DNA of 64,000 bases from Oreohelix idahoensis (lineage: Eukaryota; Mollusca; Gastropoda; Stylommatophora; Oreohelicidae), in NCBI GenBank assembly GCA_024509875.1, contig JAMPIV010000585.1:1-64000 (forward strand), read 5' to 3'. The stretch's first letter is position 1. Each line of letters begins with the position of its first letter. Below the pieces are notes generated by a model. It did no database searches and was not told the origin of the DNA. It saw only the letters and a list, made by a program, of their open reading frames with translations. This document shows positions 35,401 through 46,250 of this stretch, one piece after another. The translations under genes were made by a program, and so were the position numbers.

Positions 35401-35945
35401 ATGAGAATGGATGGAGGGAGAGTCAGTTACTGCAGCACTGAGGTGGCTGTCTGAAACTCCATCAACCATGACAGTTACATTGTCAGACTCTCAAGCCATG
35501 CTTCGGAAAGTTCAGAATGGATGGCTGCGGCAGGAATGGAAAACATCAATAGACTCCTCAAATCTTCAAGAACTGGTGTGGATCTACTGTTCTGGTCATG
35601 AAGGAGTACGTGGCAATGAGAGAGCTGACAGACTGGCCTCGAGAGCACCTATAGTGAGGACACTGGACATGGATAAGGGAGAGATACTAAGGGCAATTAA
35701 TGATTGCCTGCTGGATAATGACAATGCAATGAACTGAATCAACAAGGCTGAGACTGTTGGAGTTTGGCATCAAATGTGGGACTAACAGAAATGGACGTGA
35801 GAGGATGCATCAGTCGAATGTACAACCAGCGTGCTACAGGTACAATTAGCATTCATACTCTTTGACATTTTCTGAGGGAGACTGAGCACCTATGGGTTTG
35901 CCCGGAGTGCAGTGAGGTCGATTCTAATTAACAATAGCAACAGCA
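32460..35945 (+). pseudogene. RNase-H-type LINE, interrupted by a piggyBac element
   Basis: Before the piggyBac insertion, 32460-32949 reads the reverse-transcriptase thumb (KEYLGVMCDRGLSF, then CTDDIPIVTMRYMLG) in shifting frames. After it, 35148-35945 carries RNase H: DDDAIVYTDGSVVRG, then after a shift TVTLSDSQAMLRK and GHEGVRGNERADRLASRA. The 3' end (TEHLWVCPECSEVDSN) has an AACAATAGCAACA-like tail. The two halves abut exactly at a TTAA, so they were one element. A separate RT piece of probably the same family is at 38142-38425. Confidence 0.8.
32954..35143 (+). mobile_element. Degenerate piggyBac element (PGBD4-like)
   Basis: TTAA at 32950-32953 and 35144-35147 flanks inverted ends C[A/T]CTCTTCAGACC[G/T]GATAT. 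A palindrome ATCGTTCC-AAAC-GGAACGAT sits at 32980-32999. An acidic transposase N-terminus starts at 33221 (MQSENDYNASSDVDSCFDDY) and stops at 33356. Further transposase blocks appear downstream: KPTKWGMKLWVLADAVSGYT near 33980, and DKSDQPINKYNVLRKTNKYW with FFHFLDIAMVDAYILFQD near 34120-34240. The middle of the catalytic domain is missing, so it is long dead. Confidence 0.85.
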
Positions 35946-37546
35946 TTGTGATCCTGATATGGGAGTGGACCAATCAGAGCATCTTTTAAATATGGGTTTT
36001 TGTTTGGATGGTCAAGTCTCCAGATAACATATTTCTTGATAAATGGTAAAGTAACTAGATATAAAGATACCAGATTACACTCAATATTGGATGGATACAG
36101 GCACATGATGTAGTTTAAATGGCTACCTTGGGCCACAATGAAATGACTGCTAAATAAAAATCAGCAGTATATTAGGTACTGCTCAGACACATGCTGCACC
36201 AGCATCTTGTCGGGTACCATCTTGTAGGTGGTTCTGCCATAGGCTTAGCTTGAAGTCATCCAATGATTATTAATAATGCATGTATAGTGATAAAAATACT
36301 TGAAGATTTGATTATAATTTTTTTTCTTTTTGATGTTCTATGATCTAGTTTTATTTTCATAAATGACAAACATAATGTTTTATGGTACAATTAAAACAAA
36401 TAAATGTCTAATACAATTTTTTTTTCTGTAGTTGTTTGCTATTATTCTATATTGGATACTGATCATCTGGAAACCTCAATTTTTTTTTTAACCTTATTTC
36501 ATTAATTCCCATTCTTCACCATCTTGCCACCCCCAAAAAACAATTTCAATTATTTGTTAAATATAAAATCATGTTTAAAACTGCCAGCATTTGCTAAGAT
36601 ACCACATCATATTAATTGCAATCTCCGCACTGAAGATCACTTGCAATGGATCTCAAGCATCTTCTGCCATATGCCTTGATGTTATACACATAGGCTATTT
36701 CCTTGACCATCTCTTGACAACATCTTTGTATTTAAATTTTTAATATGACATTTGCTTAAAAACCCTTTTCCCCCTCCTGAAATAGCTAATTAACATCAGC
36801 TACTGTCATGTAATGAGGCCTACTTTAAGGATCAATGGTGTAGACATGCTTACAGTTTTTTTGCAAAACTTATAAAAATATCAAAATAATAACTTCTAAC
36901 CCAGTGGTTCCCAACATAGGCAGCACCACCACCCTGGGGACATTGAGGGAAAACTGGGCCGCAGGACAGCGTTCATTAGTAAGTGGGTGGGTAAGGATTT
37001 GACAGGCTAAATTCAACAATATTAGTCAATCTAAAACTTACATGCAAAAGCTTTTTGATTATACAGGGCCCTGATATGAGCGCTTAAAAGGAGAATGTAG
37101 TCTAACAAACCCTAATTCACTGCTCCTCCCTAACTCTGCTCATTCCAGTTTCTCATACACCTAATAGCAGTATTTCCCAATGTTAGGTAGGCATACCAGG
37201 AGATATGAGAAGCTTTTCAAGGGGGCAAGGGGAATATTTGGTAATTAACTGCATTATACTATTCAAATATTGCATAGCAGTGCTTGTGAAAAAAATAAGT
37301 GGATTTGAGAGACAACATCAACGAAGGAGGGACAAGATAGGAAGCACAGTGGTTGAATTACTAGGATCATTAAGCAAGGCATAGTTTTGTCTACAATCCT
37401 CAGCTCAGGTAACCATCGCTGATTATAAATTCTAATGTAACTATTTGCTACGAAAGCGGGTGTGAAGAATAAAGAAGTCCCTGTTGCCCAATCGGTCAAC
37501 CCCAAAGAAAAGAGAAACTAACAATGAGAAGGATGTAATCAGCTCA
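35946..37546. other. Intron; two CAGTGGTTCCCAAC-like traces
   Basis: At 36901 CCAGTGGTTCCCAACATAGG, and at 37168 AGTATTTCCCAATGTTAGG, resemble hAT terminal sequence. They are in direct, not inverted, orientation, so they do not define one element. Otherwise nothing is recognised. Confidence 0.35.
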
Positions 37547-37550
37547 TTAA

Positions 37551-37874
37551 CTCTTAGTATACGAGATCAAAAACCACGTTTTTACAAGCTAATTTCATAG
37601 AGCACATTTTTAGACATGACTACCTTTACAGATTTTGCAATAAATAATTTATTTATAAAGATAACATAAAGTGTTGTATATCAAAATGTGAAGAAATGAA
37701 ACCCCTATATCATGCACTTAACTAAATTGTTCAGTGGTTTTAAACATGCATTCACCTATACATTTTCGCTATTGACACGGAAACCATCTAAACCGTCTCG
37801 GCCTTTTAGAAAGGCCGGCCGTAAAACGGGGATCGATCGTCGGCCTTTCTAAAAGGCCGCTCGTATACTAAGAG
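37551..37874. mobile_element. TTAA-flanked piggyBac-type MITE, 324 bp
   Basis: TTAA at 37547-37550 and 37875-37878 flanks perfect 15-bp inverted ends CTCTTAGTATACGAG. Near the right end, 37799-37817 (CGGCCTTTTAGAAAGGCCG) and 37841-37859 are exact reverse complements. Each is itself almost a palindrome, so the end can fold into one large or two small hairpins. It has no coding capacity. Confidence 0.85.
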
Positions 37875-38141
37875 TTAAGATTTAGTCAGCATCTACTGGA
37901 AGGTGACAACCATTCCTAAATAGTGTTTACCAGTTTAATATAGGCTAGTGTCAATTGGCAAGGTATGTCAGAGTGCACTTTTTGCTGACAGATGGTGAAA
38001 ATAGATATCTGCAGGTATTTAAAAAGGACCAACTTTGCGTTGTTGCAGTTTGATTGTAGCAGTATTTTGGGCGGGCTAGTGATAACGTGATATCCATGAT
38101 ACGTTAATAAACATGAGGACAGTTTCACAGCTACATAGTTA

Positions 38142-38425
38142 CCTACGGCCACTTCCTAAACCTGGTAAAGACCACACTGCTTAGCAGCTATCGAATCATC
38201 ACATTACAGAATGTCTACGGCAAATTACTTGAGAAAATAGTGGCGAGACAATTAATGATTCACCTTGAAAATGCACACATCCTCCCTGATACCCTGGGCA
38301 GTTACAGACCAATGAAACATGGAGTAACGCTGAAACATTTGTGTAAGATGTATATGAGGGTTTCCAGGGTAAACAAGAAAAAGTGGCAATTGACCTAGAG
38401 GATGCTTACAACAGTGTGAACTCAT
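38142..38425 (+). pseudogene. LINE reverse-transcriptase fragment
   Basis: Reading through small shifts, the plus strand gives LPKPGKDHT, SYRIITLQNVYGKLLEKIVA, and IDLEDAYNSVN. These are the first conserved blocks of an I/Jockey-like reverse transcriptase (LPKPGK, YRPI-LL, K-E, D-AFD). It stops there. It could be the 5' part of the same family as the fragment at 32460-35945. Confidence 0.7.
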
Positions 38426-38624
38426 AATCGTTTAGTACAAAAACCACTAAGATGATAGCCTCCAGATACCACTTTTGTAAATCTGAAGCACATTTATTAT
38501 ACAAGTATTAAAATAATTATTGTCAAGTAATCTTGCTTTTAACAACAACTAAAAATAGAATATATGGAAACTCAAAGTTCATGACTGACTGTTAAATGAC
38601 TGCATTAACTGTATATACACTGAC

Positions 38625-38831
38625 CTCCAGCTGATTGTGAGATAAATCCAGATAGTTAATGCTGATAACTTTGTCTATGTTGTCAGGGACAACAGTGAGC
38701 ATGTTATGTGAAACATTTAACCATTTAATGGCTGGTTTCTTGATGTTGGCTCGTGGTAGAGCTACAATTTTGTTGTATGCAAGATCAATTTCACCTGCAA
38801 CTTCATAGAATGTTTTTGGAATTTTTGTAAC
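38625..38831 (-). CDS. LRR gene exon e2
   Basis: This exon encodes 69 residues (VTKIPKTFYEVAGEID to LSHNQLE), phase 0 to phase 0. The acceptor is TTCCTCAG and the donor GAG|GTCAGT. It holds three LRR units (GEIDLAYNKIVALP, IKWLNVSHNMLTVVP, INYLDLSHNQLE). Confidence 0.92.
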
Positions 38832-38919
38832 CTGAGGAAGAAAACATTACAAATAATGAAATAATCTCAAATTGTAGTCTACAGAATACAGTACGGACAT
38901 TCATAAACACTATCACCTG

Positions 38920-39570
38920 TGTTATCAGGGTCTGAAAGGGGAGCAAAGAACAGCAACACTGTTCCCTACCATGCATGTCGTAAAAGGCAACTAAGGAGGG
39001 TTGAGCATGAGGCTGGTTTCCCCTATCCTGTTAAAAAAAAAATGCTAAACCAGAAAAACTTCAACAAATATGGACAGGTCAACTAAGGAAAATAAAACTC
39101 AGCCTACCAAGACAGAAGGGAGGTGCATGGTGTAACACATAGAAAGCCGAAAGGAGTCTGTGTTGCTGACTAACCTTCTTTCTTCTAGAAGAACCTCCAG
39201 ATATGTTCAACATTGAACAAACGAGGGAAAACAGTACAGGTGGCAGCAGAAATGAAGAATTATAAGATGGATATCCTTGGACTCTGCAAGACAAGGTGGA
39301 AGGGGGTAGACAGAAGGAAACGCAGCATAAGGAAAATGGTGCTGTCCTCAGGACATGAGGAATAAAGCTCAAACCATCGTGAGGGTGTAGCTCTGACACA
39401 CATTGAGGAAATCCGTTGATAGCATTACAAAGCAGTTCTTGTTCAGGAGCCCCCAGGATAAGAGGCAGAGGTTGACCAAGAAACAAACGGAGAAGAGAAC
39501 TGGAAACAGAAGTGAAAGTGATGAGGAAAATGTGGTTTAGCTTATGGCAAGTGACAGGAGGACCTGGCAT
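38920..39570 (+). pseudogene. Repeat R followed by LINE endonuclease remnant
   Basis: 38920-39050 is a copy of repeat R in the opposite orientation to those at 7960 and 24300. Then 39190-39440 reads a decayed APE-type endonuclease N-terminus (GKTVQVAAEMKNYKMDILGL, TRWKGVDRR, HREGVALTHIEE), parallel to 43085-43290. The juxtaposition suggests that repeat R may be the 5' leader of such a LINE. This is an inference from one example. Confidence 0.55.
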
Positions 39571-39749
39571 GTGTTTGTAGAAGGCCTATGCTCCTTAGGG
39601 AACTAAAGGGTATTGATTCATTCATTCATAAGCACTATGATGCTACATTGCAGTACTAAATGATACTCTTGCTTGACATCAATAACGATGCATGGAGGCA
39701 TATCTGGAGTCATCCTTACATGACCACCAGCTATGCCAAATGCTACAAT

Positions 39750-40868
39750 ATACAAGGAGGAGTCAAAAAGTAACCTTAATATTTTTTTATTAACAGAATA
39801 TGCACAAATAGGAATGAAAGCATTTAATCACTTTTCAACAATCAATGCAGGTGTGCCACCGCTTCACTAATGCCTTGATTCCGCGAGACAAAAACTCTTC
39901 TGACTGACTGCGTAGCCACGTATGCACCGCCTCTTTCACCTCATTGTCCGTACTGAACATCTTGCCACCGAGTGCCTCCTTGAGGGGTCCAAACGCATGA
40001 TAATCACTCGGTGCAAGGTCCGGTGAATTTGCAGGATGTGGAAGACACTCCAAATGCAGATTCGTGATTTTCGTTACTGTCGCATGAGCTGTGTGCAGCC
40101 ACGCATTATCATGCTGTAACAACACACCAGAACTCAGCAAGGTGCAACATTTTGACCCGATTGCAGGTTTCAAATGGTACTGAAGCAGATCAGATTCGCT
40201 GTTGATAGTGAGTCCCCTGGGCATGTAATGTTCCAGGATTTGGCCTTTACAGTCCCAGAAGAGCGTGAGCATCAATTTGCCGGCCGTCCGCATTGTTCGG
40301 AACTTCTTTGCTGTCGGCGAAGATGAATGTTGCCACTCCATGCTGGCTCGCTTAGTCTCTGGCTGGAAGTAGTTGACCCAGCATTCATCACCAGTGACTA
40401 TGCGGTGTAGAAAGCCATCTCCTTCAGCTTCATAACGTCGTAAGTGTTTCACAAACATCCACACGACGTTCTTTCAGTTCGGGGCGAGTTGTTTTGGTAC
40501 CCACCTAGTGGAGACTTTGTGGTACTGCAGCACACCGTGAATGATGTGGTGCGCTGAGCCATGACTGATCTTCAATTCTCCAGCCACCTCGCCAATTGTT
40601 ACCCGCCGGTTTTCCCGTATCACTCGTTCCACTGCAGCGATAGGCGTCAGGTGTAGTCACAGTGTGAGGCCGGCCGGAGCGAGCTGCATCAGTCACAGCT
40701 GACACCCCACTTTTAAACTTCCTGTGCCACTCATAAGCCTGCTGAAGCGACACACAAGTGTCTCCATACTGCCTCTTCATCCTCCGATGAATGTCTGCTG
40801 GTTTCTCACCCTCACTACCCAAAAAACGGATAACTGCACACTGCTCTTCTCTCGTGCTTTGGCTTTGA
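39750..40868 (-). pseudogene. Mariner-type DD34D transposase, 5' truncated
   Basis: The minus strand has the N-terminal helix-turn-helix (CAVIRFLGSEGEKPADIHRR, GRPHTVTTPD) from about 40850. The catalytic region follows (VTGDECWVNYFQPETK, LLQHDNAWLHTA, NSPDLAPSDYHAF). Thirty-four residues separate the second and third aspartates, as in mariner. At least two single-base shifts (near 40645 and 40455) break the frame. The 3' end has GGAGGAGTCAAAAAGTAACC at about 39757, a mariner-like terminus next to TA. The other terminus and the start codon are missing, the sequence changing at about 40868. Confidence 0.88.
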
Positions 40869-42158
40869 CCTGGTTGACTGCATGCAGAAGGATCTCATTG
40901 TGGACTCAAGTGATAGGGAGAGGATGCCGAGAAGTGGCTTTGTGCAGGACGTGACAATTCCTTGGGAGAGCCTAGAACCAGAGTACAGTATTTTAGCTCT
41001 GCATAGTTGGAGAGCCCCCTTGGATGGCGGGGAATGCACAGTATGCCACGTTCTTACTCCTAGCCACAGGAAAAGCCTAGATCTACAGTGTAGATTATAC
41101 CAAGAGCTAAAGAGCAAGAAGCTCAGCAACCCTAGTTAAACAACATCAGTAACGAGTTACAGTACTTCTTTTTACATTTTATATCCACTTATGCTACTGA
41201 TGTCAAGATAAACAGTTTTTATTCTTGTTTTAGTCTGAATATCATGTCTTTTTATGATTTCTTTAACTGTGTATCCAATTTCCTCCTTGGCACCACCCTT
41301 GCCCTGTTACCTGATATTTCACACGTTGAAGGATCAAAAAAGGTAGCTGACTATTGGCTGCGTTCTGAGATGTTAAAACAATTTGATTTTCTGTCTACGT
41401 AGCTGATAAATAGTTTTGTTCTTACCAACTTCCTCTCTTCGTTTCTCATTCTATTTCTTACATTAAATCCGCAGCTTTCCTCTGATATTTCATGCCCATA
41501 TTGTGATTTCCCCATCGTGTTTTAGACACTGACACATCTAACAGTGGTAGGAAAGGGATGGCATGGATATGATGTTTTGATAGCTGTCTCCACTGAGACA
41601 TATGGGTACCTGAGCTGTGGAGTCAGTTGGCAAGTCTACATGTTAGCCTTCAGACATCTTACTTCTACTTCTCTGCCAGATTTTTTTTAATCCTCAGTGA
41701 ACATAATTTATCAATATCTTATTATCTTTTAGCTGGCTGATTTGGTACTGTTGACATGGGTGTTGAGAGGGCTTTGATTTCTGATAACAGATTACAGTAT
41801 GTAAATTGTGTAATATCTTCAAGAAAGTCAATGAAAAGAGCTGCAGAAAACTGTGAGAACACAACTTAGCCATGAGACTCTATATATCTGTCTCTGAATT
41901 GTGATCTCTAGAGGCAACATTGCAATCTCTGGAAAAAAACTGCCCTTAATTATGCTGGCAAGACAACAGGGGTGATCAAAAACAAGCAAACCTCAAGACT
42001 GTTCAGCACATTCTATTTCAGCCAGATTGCTAAATGTTTCATTCCAAAATGTAAACATCCTTGAATGACAAATTATGTGACAGTAATTCAAAACCTCTAA
42101 AGTCATTCTAGAATTATTTTTGTAGCACCACAGTAAACATTTTACATTTATTACAGAC
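40869..42158. other. Intron, 1.3 kb, not recognised
   Basis: A plus frame at 40882-41139 (85 codons) is open but matches nothing I know. The region next to the truncated mariner may be another decayed element. The remainder is AT-rich without signal. Confidence 0.4.
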
Positions 42159-42317
42159 CTGATTATACTGGACATTTATGTATTTTAAAGCCTTAATCTG
42201 GCCAAGAGAAGCTGGCAGAGTCCTTAGTTTATTGTTGTTGCCAATAAATGTATGCAGGTTCTCACAATTCTTAATGTTTCCAGGTATCTTCTTGACAAAG
42301 TTGTTGGAGAAATTTAA
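42159..42317 (-). CDS. LRR gene exon e1 (5'-most found)
   Basis: This exon encodes 53 residues (LNFSNNFVKKIP to INVQYNQ), phase 0 to phase 0. The acceptor is TTTGCAG and the donor CAG|GTCTGT. It holds two LRR units and begins in the middle of one, so upstream exons must exist. I found none on the minus strand between 42318 and 64000. Confidence 0.92.
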
Positions 42318-42689
42318 CTGCAAAGAAAAAATATATGTACAATATGAACAAATATAACCAAAAAATACACCGTAATGATCAAAACTGTGACAATCGGCAG
42401 TCCTCACATCAGCTGGGACAAAAAGATATTAAACATGTCACTAATCTGAAGTACGTAAGCTATATCTTCATTAAAGATGGAAAGCTTGACAAAAGGAAAC
42501 AAGTGTTATCAACTAATGCTGCTAACTATCACCTAACACTCTATCACAGATACACTTTTCTACAATAAAGACATAAGTTCTCATCATGCTTCATTATTAT
42601 AATTATATCCCTTTTAGTTCCTTATGGAGCATGGTTCACAGGTTGCAGTTTTGTCATCTCATTCATTACAGCTGACTAAGTGGTTAGAC
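42318..42689. other. Intron sequence, nothing recognised
   Basis: Short stretch between e1 and the 5' part of the next LINE. No repeat or coding signal is seen. Confidence 0.4.
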
Positions 42690-45600
42690 TGCCATCACTG
42701 GTGTCAATACCTTGTCGAGGTATGGCGGCTTGCGTACCCTGATTACCCCCAGAGCTATGCCAGCGGGAGTTTTACTCCTGGAAGGTTCTACCAAGCTGGA
42801 CAGGTTTGCGCGGGCAGGGGTCAGATGAAAGCAGACACCCTGGTCCTCCAGGTTGGGGGTTTTAGCATAGGGCTGACACCCCTGTCTATGTAAAACAAAA
42901 ATTGAAGTTACGGAAACAACAACGAATAAACAAACTTTGCTGCGGGACGGACATCCGGAGTCTGAGGCTCGTATGACTGTCAGTGGTGAAAGCCGAAAGG
43001 AAGCCACTGACATGAGAACGGACGTCCTGACCGCAAAACATGATACAAGAATAGGATTTTGGAATGTCAGGATAATAAATGAGACGGGTAAACTAAAACA
43101 GGTCATGGCAGAAATGAGAAACTATAGGTTACACATTCTAGGGATAAGCGAGAGCAGATGGACAGGGGCAGGAAAAGTTAAAACAGCAACAAGAGAAACA
43201 GTACTTTACTCTGGAAGAGAGGATGGACAGCACAATGAAGGCGTAGCCATTATTTTACAGAAAGGGATAGAAAGGACATTACTGGAATGGAAACCCATCA
43301 ACAACAGACTGATAAGATTAAGATTGAGAGGTACATTCACCAATACTACAATAATACAATGCTACGCACCAACGATAGACAGCGATGAAGAGGTCAAGGA
43401 TGAATTCTATCAACAACTGCAGAAAGAAATGGAAGATACACCTAGATATGATCTTATTATAGTAATGGGAGACCTCATGCGAAAGTTGGTACACACAATA
43501 CATATAACGAAAGAAGAATGGGGAAATGCGGCAGCGGAACAGCAAACGAAAATGGGGATAAATTAATAAGTTTCTGTAGTATTAACAACCTGGTCATTGG
43601 AGGAACACTTTTCCCACATAAAGAAATTCACAAATTAACATGGGAATCACCAAATGGTCGGGACAGAAACCAGATAGACCACATCATGATTAACGGTAGA
43701 TGGAGACATGCATTACAAGATGTGAAGGTAAGAAGAGGTGCAGATGTGGGAAGTGATCACCATTTAGTAGTAGCAAAACTGAAAGTGAAACTAAGAAGGG
43801 CTGGACCAACTGTAACTACACAGAAAAGGTTTGACATCAGCAAATTGAAGGACCCCCTTAACAGAAAAGCTTTTGCGGCTGACATAAAGAAACGATATCA
43901 ATTTGCCAAAAGTCAGGAAAAGACATTGACTGATGATATAGACCAGAAATTCAACACCATTTCAACAATATATAAGGAAAGCAGCAAATCATGCTTGGGA
44001 TTCCAGGAAAGGAAGAAGCAAGACTGGATAACACCAGAAACATTAAACACCATAACACTGAGAAAGGAAATGAAAAGAAAGAAAACAGAAGCGAAGTCCC
44101 CCAGGTTAAAGCAACTATATAGCGAACAGTACAGTCAGCTGGACAAGGAAGTTAAACGCCAAACCCGAGCCAACAAAAGGAATTTCCTAGACGATCTTGC
44201 AAGACAGGCAGAAGAGGCAGCACTGAGAAATGAACAAAGCACAGTATATAAAATAACTAAATTCATCAGCGGGAAAACGAGGTGCAAACAATATTACATT
44301 AGTAAGAGATAAGCAAGGAAATCTCATCACGACAGCAGAGAGACAGGAAACAAGATGGGCAGAGCACTTCAGAGAAACTCTGAACAAGGAACCACCAGAA
44401 ACACAATTGAATGTTCCTGAGGCTGAAAATGATCTAGATGTTAATACAGACATCCCACGAAAAGAAGAAATCATCACAGCAATCAAAGGGTTAAAGAATG
44501 GAAAAGCTCCTGGTCATGATAACTTAAATGCAGAGCTATTTAAGACAGACCCAGAGCTAGCAGCAGAACTATTAGAACCACTATTTGCACAAGTCTGGAA
44601 AACAGGGACAACACCAACAGAGTGGAGAAAAGGAATAATTGTCAAATTGCCCAAGAAGGGAGATCTTGCAGACTGCAATAATTGGAGAGGAATAACTCTT
44701 CTCTCAGTTCCCAGCAAAATACTAGGCAGGATAATTATAAAAAAAATCTCAAAAGCAGTAGACCACAAACTGAGGAAAGAACAAGCAGGATTTAGAAAGA
44801 ACAGAAGATGTGTAGATCATATATTTACCCTCAGGAACATTATAGAGCAGTGCTCAGAATGGCAAAGGCAGCTGTACATTAATTTCGTTGATTTTGAAAA
44901 GGCTTTTGATAGCATAAATAGGGACAGTTTATGGAAAATACTGAGGGTTTACGGAATTCCAAGCTGCATAGTGTCAATCATAAAAAGCCTCTATGCCAAC
45001 TTTACGTGTAGTGTTGGGCAGAGCAACCTAACCTTTGAGGTGAAGACAGGAGTACGACAGGGATGCCCCTTATCAACCACTCTATTTTTTAACAGTCATA
45101 GACTGGGTGATGCGCCAGACAACAGAGGGCAGTCCAAGAGGAATAAGATGGACTACATTTTCTACATTAGAAGATCTGGAATATGCAGATGACATTGCAC
45201 TAATAGCACATTCACATCAACACATCCAGGAAAAAACGGACAGACTTAATAAGTTTAGCCAGCAGGTGGGCTTGAACATCAATCTAAGGAAGTCAGAGGT
45301 CATGACGCTCAATGTGAGCAACCCTGAGCCCATATCAGTAAGGAATCAGCAACTGGTACAGATAGACACCTTCACATACCTAGGATGCATAGTAACACCA
45401 GATGGCGGGGAAGGCAAAGACATCAACATCAGAATGAATAAGGCAAGAACAGCCTTTTTTAGCCTAAACATCTGGAAGTCCTCTCAATACAGCACAAGCA
45501 CAAAATTAAGATTATATCAGAGCTGTGTGCTTTCTGTGTTTCTCTATGGTGCAGAATGCTGGAGAGTTACAGAGAAGGAAATGTCGAAATTGTCCTCTTT

Positions 45601-46004
45601 TCACACATGCCTAAGAAAAATTTACCGAATCTTTTGGCCGAATACCATCACCAACCAAGATCTGCTTACTCGGAGCAAGCAAGAGGACATGCACACCATC
45701 ATAGCTGGCAGACGCTGGAGCTGGGTTGGCCATGTCCTCAGAAGAGGCCCCGATGCCATCACAAGAACAGCTATGCTTTGGACCCCTGAAGGAAAACGAA
45801 AGAGAGGCCGACCAAAAACAACCTGGTGGAGGACTGTGGAGGCTGAGATGCAAAGAATGAACCAGAGTTGGGGCACTGTACGAAGGATGGCCACCGACCG
45901 AGCAAAGTGGAATCAATTTGTTGTTGCCCTACAAGACGCCACTAGGCGTGATGGCCACCGACTGCTTTGACGGTCGGCGGCTAAGGATCAAAGAAGAAGA
46001 AGAA
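42690..46004 (+). pseudogene. Near full-length RTE-like LINE
   Basis: After a leader of about 0.25 kb, the plus strand encodes an APE endonuclease (RIGFWNVRIINETGKLKQVM, IIQCYAPT, IIVMGDL, NQIDHIMING, VGSDHHLVVAKL). A linker follows, then a reverse transcriptase: NGKAPGHDNLNAELF, WRGITLLSVPSKI, VDFEKAFDSIN, TGVRQGCPLSTTLF, the catalytic box YADDIALIAHSH, YLGCIVTPDGG, LYGAECWRV and GHVLRRGPDAITRTAMLW. It ends at a stop near 45970 and a (GAA)n tail at 45991-46004. Only about three single-base shifts (near 43477, 44285 and 45090) interrupt it. The element is about 3.3 kb, RTE-sized. Confidence 0.9.
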
Positions 46005-46250
46005 GTGGTTAGAGCGCTGGTCTCTCATGGCAAAGGTTCCTGGTTTGATTCACGTTACTGACACACTCCAGTCTGCAGCTGTAAATGGGTATCTGACTCA
46101 GCTCTTGAGTTAGGGAAGGAAAAGGCAGCAAGGAAGGGAATTGGTCATGCCACCTCTCGATGCTAGATCTAGAATAGTGAAGTCTCTAACATTTCACTCC
46201 CTATGGCAGTATCTGCTGATGTGGGGCTATCTTTACTTTTACCTTTTTAC
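46005..46250 (+). repeat. tRNA-derived SINE
   Basis: It begins immediately after the LINE tail with a tRNA-like head: A box GTGGTTAGAGCGCTGG and B box GGTTTGATTC. The body contains CAGCTGTAAATGGGTATCT, and the end is CTTTACTTTTACCTTTTAC, a tail type different from the A-tailed SINEs at 8600 and 15323. The 5' end appears to be inserted into, or primed from, the (GAA)n tail of the LINE. No clear target duplication was found. Confidence 0.75.

Larger units (their letters stand above)
126..42317 (-). other. Host gene: multi-LRR protein, ten internal exons
   Basis: Ten minus-strand exons (e1 42159-42317, e2 38625-38831, e3 28621-28716, e4 26299-26451, e5 25222-25409, e6 17693-17800, e7 16917-17088, e8 12246-12431, e9 10362-10532, e10 126-343) each have an AG acceptor and GT donor. 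They join in frame without a stop into about 553 residues. Every exon carries LxxLxLxxNxIxxLP-type repeats of about 23 residues, the class seen in SHOC2, LRRIQ4 and LRRD1. These are intracellular scaffold-type LRR proteins, so a binding role is inferred, not shown. No signal peptide, kinase, death or IQ domain is visible, but both protein ends lie outside the window, so the family member cannot be fixed. The introns total about 40 kb and are packed with transposons, none of which breaks an exon. Confidence 0.9.

Noticed and set aside
36901..37190. hAT element bounded by CAGTGGTTCCCAAC-like ends
   Set aside because: The two sequences are in direct rather than inverted orientation and no 8-bp duplication is seen.
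45611..45916. Minus-strand frames over the LINE C-terminus
   Set aside because: Antisense of well-supported LINE coding sequence.
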